Of a stretch of 6,921 nucleotides of DNA, positions 5,481 to 6,921 are shown piece after piece. The stretch comes from Nitrospira sp. Lineage in GTDB: Bacteria > Nitrospirota > Nitrospiria > Nitrospirales > Nitrospiraceae. Below the pieces are notes generated by a model. The model worked only from the letters and a program-made list of their open reading frames with translations. It was not told the DNA's origin and did not search any database. Location: NCBI GenBank assembly GCA_005116795.1, contig SWDL01000177.1:1-6921 (forward strand), in the 5' to 3' direction. How positions within the stretch are numbered: the stretch's first letter is position 1; every line of letters starts with the position of its first letter. Made by a program: the position numbers and the translations under genes.

Positions 5481-6921
5481 CTGGCCATGGCCTTTGCCAC
5501 TGGAAGCACCACTGAAAAGACGGCGCCGCCTTCCGCACGGTGATCGGCCCGGATCACCCCGCCATGCGCCTCCACGACGAGCTTGCAGAAATGCAGTCCG
5601 AGGCCGCGGCCGATCCGCAAATCAAGCCCATCCTTCTTTCGAAAGAAGAGATCGAACAGATAGGGGAGATCCCGAGGATCCAGACCCGGCCCTTCATCGA
5701 GAACTTGTATCGACAAGCCGTCACCACTGATCTGTTGGGGGTCGAGACTCCCCGCCGGACCGGCGCTAATGGTGACACGTCCACCGGCAGGGGAATACTT
5801 GAGCGCGTTATGCACGAGGTTGATGCCGACGCGCTGAAGGCGTCTCCGGTCGCCCGCCATCATGAGGCCTCTCTCCGGCAGATCAAGTCGGAAGTGCACG
5901 CCTTTCGCGTCCGCCTCCGGCTGCAACAGCGACACGATCTCCTCCAGAAGAACCTGAACAGAGAAGTCCGAGGTGACGAGCGGCAGCCCGGAATAGCTCT
6001 CCTGATAGACATCCAGCATATCGTTGATCATCCCGAGGAGCAGATCCGTCGCGACCTGCAGGTCGTTCAAGAGTCGGGCCGATTCCCGGTCGTAACATTC
6101 CGTGCGTGAGGCCAACAGTTCCAACGCTTTCTTAATGCCGGCCAAGGGGTTCCGGATGTCATGGGCGAACATCGATGCAAACTGACTCAATGAGGCGAGC
6201 CGCTCCGATCGCAGCAGTTGCGCTTCCAATTGCTTCCGCTCGGTGCTGTCGCTGAGTTGCAGCAAGAAGGACCGGCTCTCCCCCTTGATTTCAACCGGGA
6301 CCATGTCCAACTCCATGACCAGGGTGGCTCCGCCGGAGGTCGGGACCCGCATGTCCCCTATCATGCCTCCTTTCCCGGTCTCACGGATTTCGCAGAGCAG
6401 CGCATCGAGCCTTACCCGGTCGGACTCAAGAAACAGACCGGCTGCGCCCGTGCCGATCAATTCACCCGCCTGCCGGCTCAACTTGATCTCCGTCCGTCGA
6501 TTCACGTCGCGGATGATCGCGGCCTCATCCACAATCAGTTTCGCATCGGCCGAATGATTCCAGAGCATGCGGTAGTGCTCCCCGGATCGTTCCAGCTCAT
6601 CCACAGAGCGCCGGGTGTCCTCAGCCGCCGCCTGCAGCCGTTCGACCAAGCGATTGAAGCCGGCCGTCAATGATGTGATCTCGCTGATCTCCACTCGATG
6701 CGTCGAGACCTCAGCATCGAGCAGAACGGGAGGCGCCCCCTCTCCCAAGGACTTCAACCTGGTGATGAGGGCCTGGAGGGGGCCGATGATTCGGCGGGCC
6801 AGCCTGGCCCGGGCATAGGCGACTACCCCCACGGCGATGAACCAGAAGCCGGCAAGTTTTCCCATGAGGGGGAGTAAGGGCGCATAGGTTTCCTTGGGGT
6901 CTTGTTGGATCAGCACCTGCC
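5477..6921 (-). CDS. Membrane-bound sensor histidine kinase with HAMP and PAS domains (5' end cut by window)
   Basis: This is the sensor partner of the adjacent response regulator. The frame is open to the window edge. The GTG at 6916 is unlikely to be the real start, because the first visible residues resemble the end of a periplasmic Cache-type sensor domain leading into a membrane helix. Counting from that GTG, a transmembrane helix lies at about 18-36, followed by a HAMP domain (about 37-95), a short coiled coil, a PAS domain (about 108-228), a HisKA dimerisation helix with phosphoacceptor His252 in FAHDIRNPL, and a HATPase domain. ATP-binding boxes are seen: N box NLVHNALKYS (Asn370), G1 DEGPGLD and G2 GRGLGLHFCK. 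All key catalytic residues are present. It overlaps the response regulator by 4 bases. The stimulus cannot be deduced because most of the sensory part lies outside the window; a periplasmic ligand is plausible. AioS kinases of arsenite oxidisers also sense from the membrane, but pair with a different regulator class. Confidence 0.9.
   Translation of the reverse strand, partial: QVLIQQDPKETYAPLLPLMGKLAGFWFIAVGVVAYARARLARRIIGPLQALITRLKSLGEGAPPVLLDAEVSTHRVEISEITSLTAGFNRLVERLQAAAEDTRRSVDELERSGEHYRMLWNHSADAKLIVDEAAIIRDVNRRTEIKLSRQAGELIGTGAAGLFLESDRVRLDALLCEIRETGKGGMIGDMRVPTSGGATLVMELDMVPVEIKGESRSFLLQLSDSTERKQLEAQLLRSERLASLSQFASMFAHDIRNPLAGIKKALELLASRTECYDRESARLLNDLQVATDLLLGMINDMLDVYQESYSGLPLVTSDFSVQVLLEEIVSLLQPEADAKGVHFRLDLPERGLMMAGDRRRLQRVGINLVHNALKYSPAGGRVTISAGPAGSLDPQQISGDGLSIQVLDEGPGLDPRDLPYLFDLFFRKKDGLDLRIGRGLGLHFCKLVVEAHGGVIRADHRAEGGAVFSVVLPVAKAMAR

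Overview
The window holds five genes, all on the minus strand, and is read here from high to low coordinates. Transcription order: sensor histidine kinase (5' end cut by the window edge at 6921), NarL/FixJ-type response regulator, a 245-base intergenic gap, a di-haem cytochrome c peroxidase/MauG-family protein, a Tat-exported Rieske [2Fe-2S] protein, and a molybdopterin oxidoreductase of the arsenite oxidase (AioA) branch (3' end cut at base 1). Base composition is GC-rich, except for the more AT-rich intergenic gap. This composition, the Gram-negative periplasmic redox proteins and the NarL-type two-component pair would fit Nitrospirota (Nitrospira-like) or a GC-rich proteobacterium. The taxonomic guess is weak and rests on general impression, not on a marker gene.

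The left two thirds (1-4594) is a compact three-gene operon with spacings of 43 and 19 bases and a clear ribosome binding site before each gene. The large subunit and Rieske subunit together form an Aio-type heterodimer. The large subunit carries the C-x2-C-x3-C...S signature of the AioA [3Fe-4S] cluster. The Rieske subunit carries the only Tat signal, so the large subunit is expected to be exported with it. Placing a di-haem peroxidase beside this pair is not typical of arsenite oxidase operons. It is the hallmark of the dissimilatory iodate reductase cluster (idrA-idrB-idrP1-idrP2), although here there is one peroxidase, placed first. Several residues that line the arsenite pocket in AioA are changed here (Arg to Lys, Ala to Asn, Glu to Asp), while the downstream Arg and His are kept. 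The substrate is therefore open: iodate or another oxyanion, arsenite, or something undescribed.

The right third (4839-6921) is a translationally coupled sensor kinase and response regulator (ATGA overlap). It points toward the redox operon from just upstream and is the natural candidate to control it. It differs from the AioS/AioR pair of arsenite oxidisers, whose regulator is an NtrC-type sigma-54 activator. The gap between the regulator and the peroxidase contains a plausible sigma-70 promoter for the redox operon. I saw no RNA genes, mobile elements, CRISPR arrays or notable repeats.
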